From: Lentisphaerota bacterium
GTDB taxonomy: Bacteria; Verrucomicrobiota; Kiritimatiellia; UBA8416; JAIOPI01
Assembly (NCBI GenBank): GCA_021413965.1
Contig: JAIOPI010000027.1
Span: forward strand, 1 to 64,000
Length of the DNA: 64,000 bases
Direction: 5' to 3'
Below, one piece after another: positions 62,956 through 64,000 of this stretch (the first letter of the stretch is position 1; each line of letters begins with the position of its first letter). The notes beneath the pieces are model-generated. The model did no database searches, was not told the origin of the DNA, and was given only the letters and a program-made list of their open reading frames with translations. Position numbers and translations under genes: made by a program.

Positions 62956-64000
62956 CTACTGTCCCGCTGCCGCCGCGGGCCCGAACGCGGGCGCGATGAC
63001 GGCGTTGGTGGCGCCGGCGATGCGCGCACCCTGCACGACCCAGGCTCCAAGCTCCAGGCGCTCGGCATCGCTGATGCCGGTGAGGTTGCCGAGCGGCATC
63101 GTCTTCGTGATGACCGCGCGCACGAGGATGCGCTCCGCGTAGTGCCGCAGGTGGATGGGCGTATCCAGGCGAACGCCGCCAGGCGCGACGGGGTAGGCCG
63201 GGTAAGTCGGGTGCGCGGCGTGACACGTGACGCAGCGCATGGCGACGATTTCCTGCACGCGGGCGATGCCCACCGGCTCGTGCCGCTCGTAAACGCCGTC
63301 GCCGAGGCCTTCGAGATCGCGCGGATACGTCAGCATCACGACGCCGATGAAGGCGCCGATGCCCAGCGTGACGATGACCGGCGGCGTGTCGGAGCGCCGG
63401 TTCATCAGGATCTTGAGCGAGAGGCCGACGAGGATGAGCAACCCGAGCACCAGCCAGGCCAGCGGGTGGCTGTAGGTGCTGGGGAAGTGGTTCGAGAGCA
63501 TCATGAAGAGCACGGGGAGCGTCAGGTAGTGGTTGTGGGTGGAGCGCTGCTTGGCGCGGACGCCGTAGCGGAGGTCCACCTCCGTGCCAGCCCTTGTGGC
63601 GGCGAGCATGTGGCGCTGGGCGGGGATGATGCGGAAGAAGACGTTGGCCGACATGATCGTGCCGAGCATGGCGCCCGTGAGCAGGTAGGCGGCGCGCGGG
63701 GCGAAGACGTCACCCAGGGCGAGCGCGACGAGCACGACCAGCGGCCAGCCGGCGAATGCGGCGAGGCGGATGTTGTCCTTGAACAGATGGCGGCAGAGCG
63801 TGTCGTAGACCAGCCAGCCGGCGGCGAGCAGCGCGAGGCTCAAGCCGATGGCGACAGACGGGGCCAGCGGGCGGACGTAGGGGTCGACGAGGAACGCCGC
63901 GCCGCCCATGAAATAGACGATGATGAGCAGCGCGATGCCGCTGATCCAGGTGGTGTAAGATTCCCACTTGAACCAATAGAGCATGGGCGGCAGCTCGTCG
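62956..64000 (-). CDS. puuD: Urate hydroxylase PuuD with C-terminal cytochrome c (5' end cut)
   Basis: The visible 348 codons (reading frame open to the window edge, so the start is outside) begin in the membrane part with LYWFKWESYTTWISG and continue through about eight hydrophobic helices (for example LTGAMLGTIMSANVFFRIIP), as in PuuD. The C-terminal part is a cytochrome c domain with the haem motif RCVTCH (near the TYPAYPVAPGGVRLDT segment) and TMPLGNLTGISDAERLELG. PuuD oxidises urate to 5-hydroxyisourate in purine degradation. The N-terminal portion of a full-length protein (about 60 residues) is missing because of the window boundary. Confidence 0.88.
   Translation of the reverse strand, partial: DELPPMLYWFKWESYTTWISGIALLIIVYFMGGAAFLVDPYVRPLAPSVAIGLSLALLAAGWLVYDTLCRHLFKDNIRLAAFAGWPLVVLVALALGDVFAPRAAYLLTGAMLGTIMSANVFFRIIPAQRHMLAATRAGTEVDLRYGVRAKQRSTHNHYLTLPVLFMMLSNHFPSTYSHPLAWLVLGLLILVGLSLKILMNRRSDTPPVIVTLGIGAFIGVVMLTYPRDLEGLGDGVYERHEPVGIARVQEIVAMRCVTCHAAHPTYPAYPVAPGGVRLDTPIHLRHYAERILVRAVITKTMPLGNLTGISDAERLELGAWVVQGARIAGATNAVIAPAFGPAAAAGQ

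Overview
The window is GC-rich bacterial DNA with dense, mostly single-copy genes. Lipid A / outer-membrane functions (lptE, a BamD-like TPR protein, an LpxC homologue) indicate a diderm. The type II secretion-style pseudopilin remnant, the giant lamin-tail/CotH protein, scattered deoxyhexose and polyol genes and abundant intergenic palindromes suggest the Planctomycetes-Verrucomicrobia-Chlamydiae group, perhaps Kiritimatiellota or a relative. This placement is an inference from gene style; no rRNA or other phylogenetic marker was analysed.

Layout. 1-390: a protein tail of insertion-sequence type followed by a duplicated end-like repeat. 391-7104: a Hal2-type phosphatase, a minus-strand run (sugar-phosphate transferase, DUF212 membrane phosphatase-like protein, a TPR-like membrane protein, a small membrane protein, rsmB) and a NERD protein. 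7158-11775: an HU-like gene with a strong terminator, the tail-specific protease prc coupled to dapF, and xth. 11837-17321: a rhamnulokinase-type kinase, the htpG-asnS operon and tRNA-Leu(UAA). 17364-23112: a TraB/GumN protein, two PilZ proteins, a KTSC lipoprotein, an altered LpxC homologue coupled to a CBM9-like protein, and a broken pseudopilin. 23131-27531: a 1466-residue exported lamin-tail/CotH protein. 27752-33700: a phosphopantetheinyl transferase, nadD-rsfS, a sigma/anti-sigma pair, an M50-like membrane protease, rpsT, lptE and the BamD-like protein. 33820-37505: serA, a second sigma/anti-sigma pair and pdxA. 37560-42579: a HAD-cupin fusion, a GH29 fucosidase and a DedA-PAP2-LssY fusion. 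42600-48801: a HlyD/ABC exporter set and a zinc dehydrogenase plus SDR pair for sugar/polyol metabolism. 48821-55111: two divergent copies of one three-gene membrane cassette. 55238-59440: a D-lyxose-isomerase-like / PfkB kinase / polyol-phosphate dehydrogenase / mutarotase-like sugar cluster. 59755-64000: an unknown protein with a possible Cys-His catalytic pair, an RlmD/TrmA-type RNA methyltransferase, and the cut end of puuD.

The most unusual item is the mirror-image pair of cassettes at 48821-55111. Each copy encodes a membrane-anchored zinc-ribbon/OB-fold protein, a 443-residue TctA/DUF112-like transporter without the usual TctB and TctC partners, and a YdjM-like membrane hydrolase with a large inserted domain. 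Within each copy the last two genes overlap by a stop/start tetranucleotide. The copies diverge from a roughly 110-bp shared intergenic region and have clearly drifted apart, so both appear to be retained. Its biological role is unknown.

Several dispersed palindromic repeat families fill the intergenic gaps, including those inside the ABC exporter and sugar operons. Most genes have recognisable ribosome-binding sites; GTG starts are common and one TTG start is proposed. Long open frames antisense to real genes are frequent, as expected at this GC content, and were left out.
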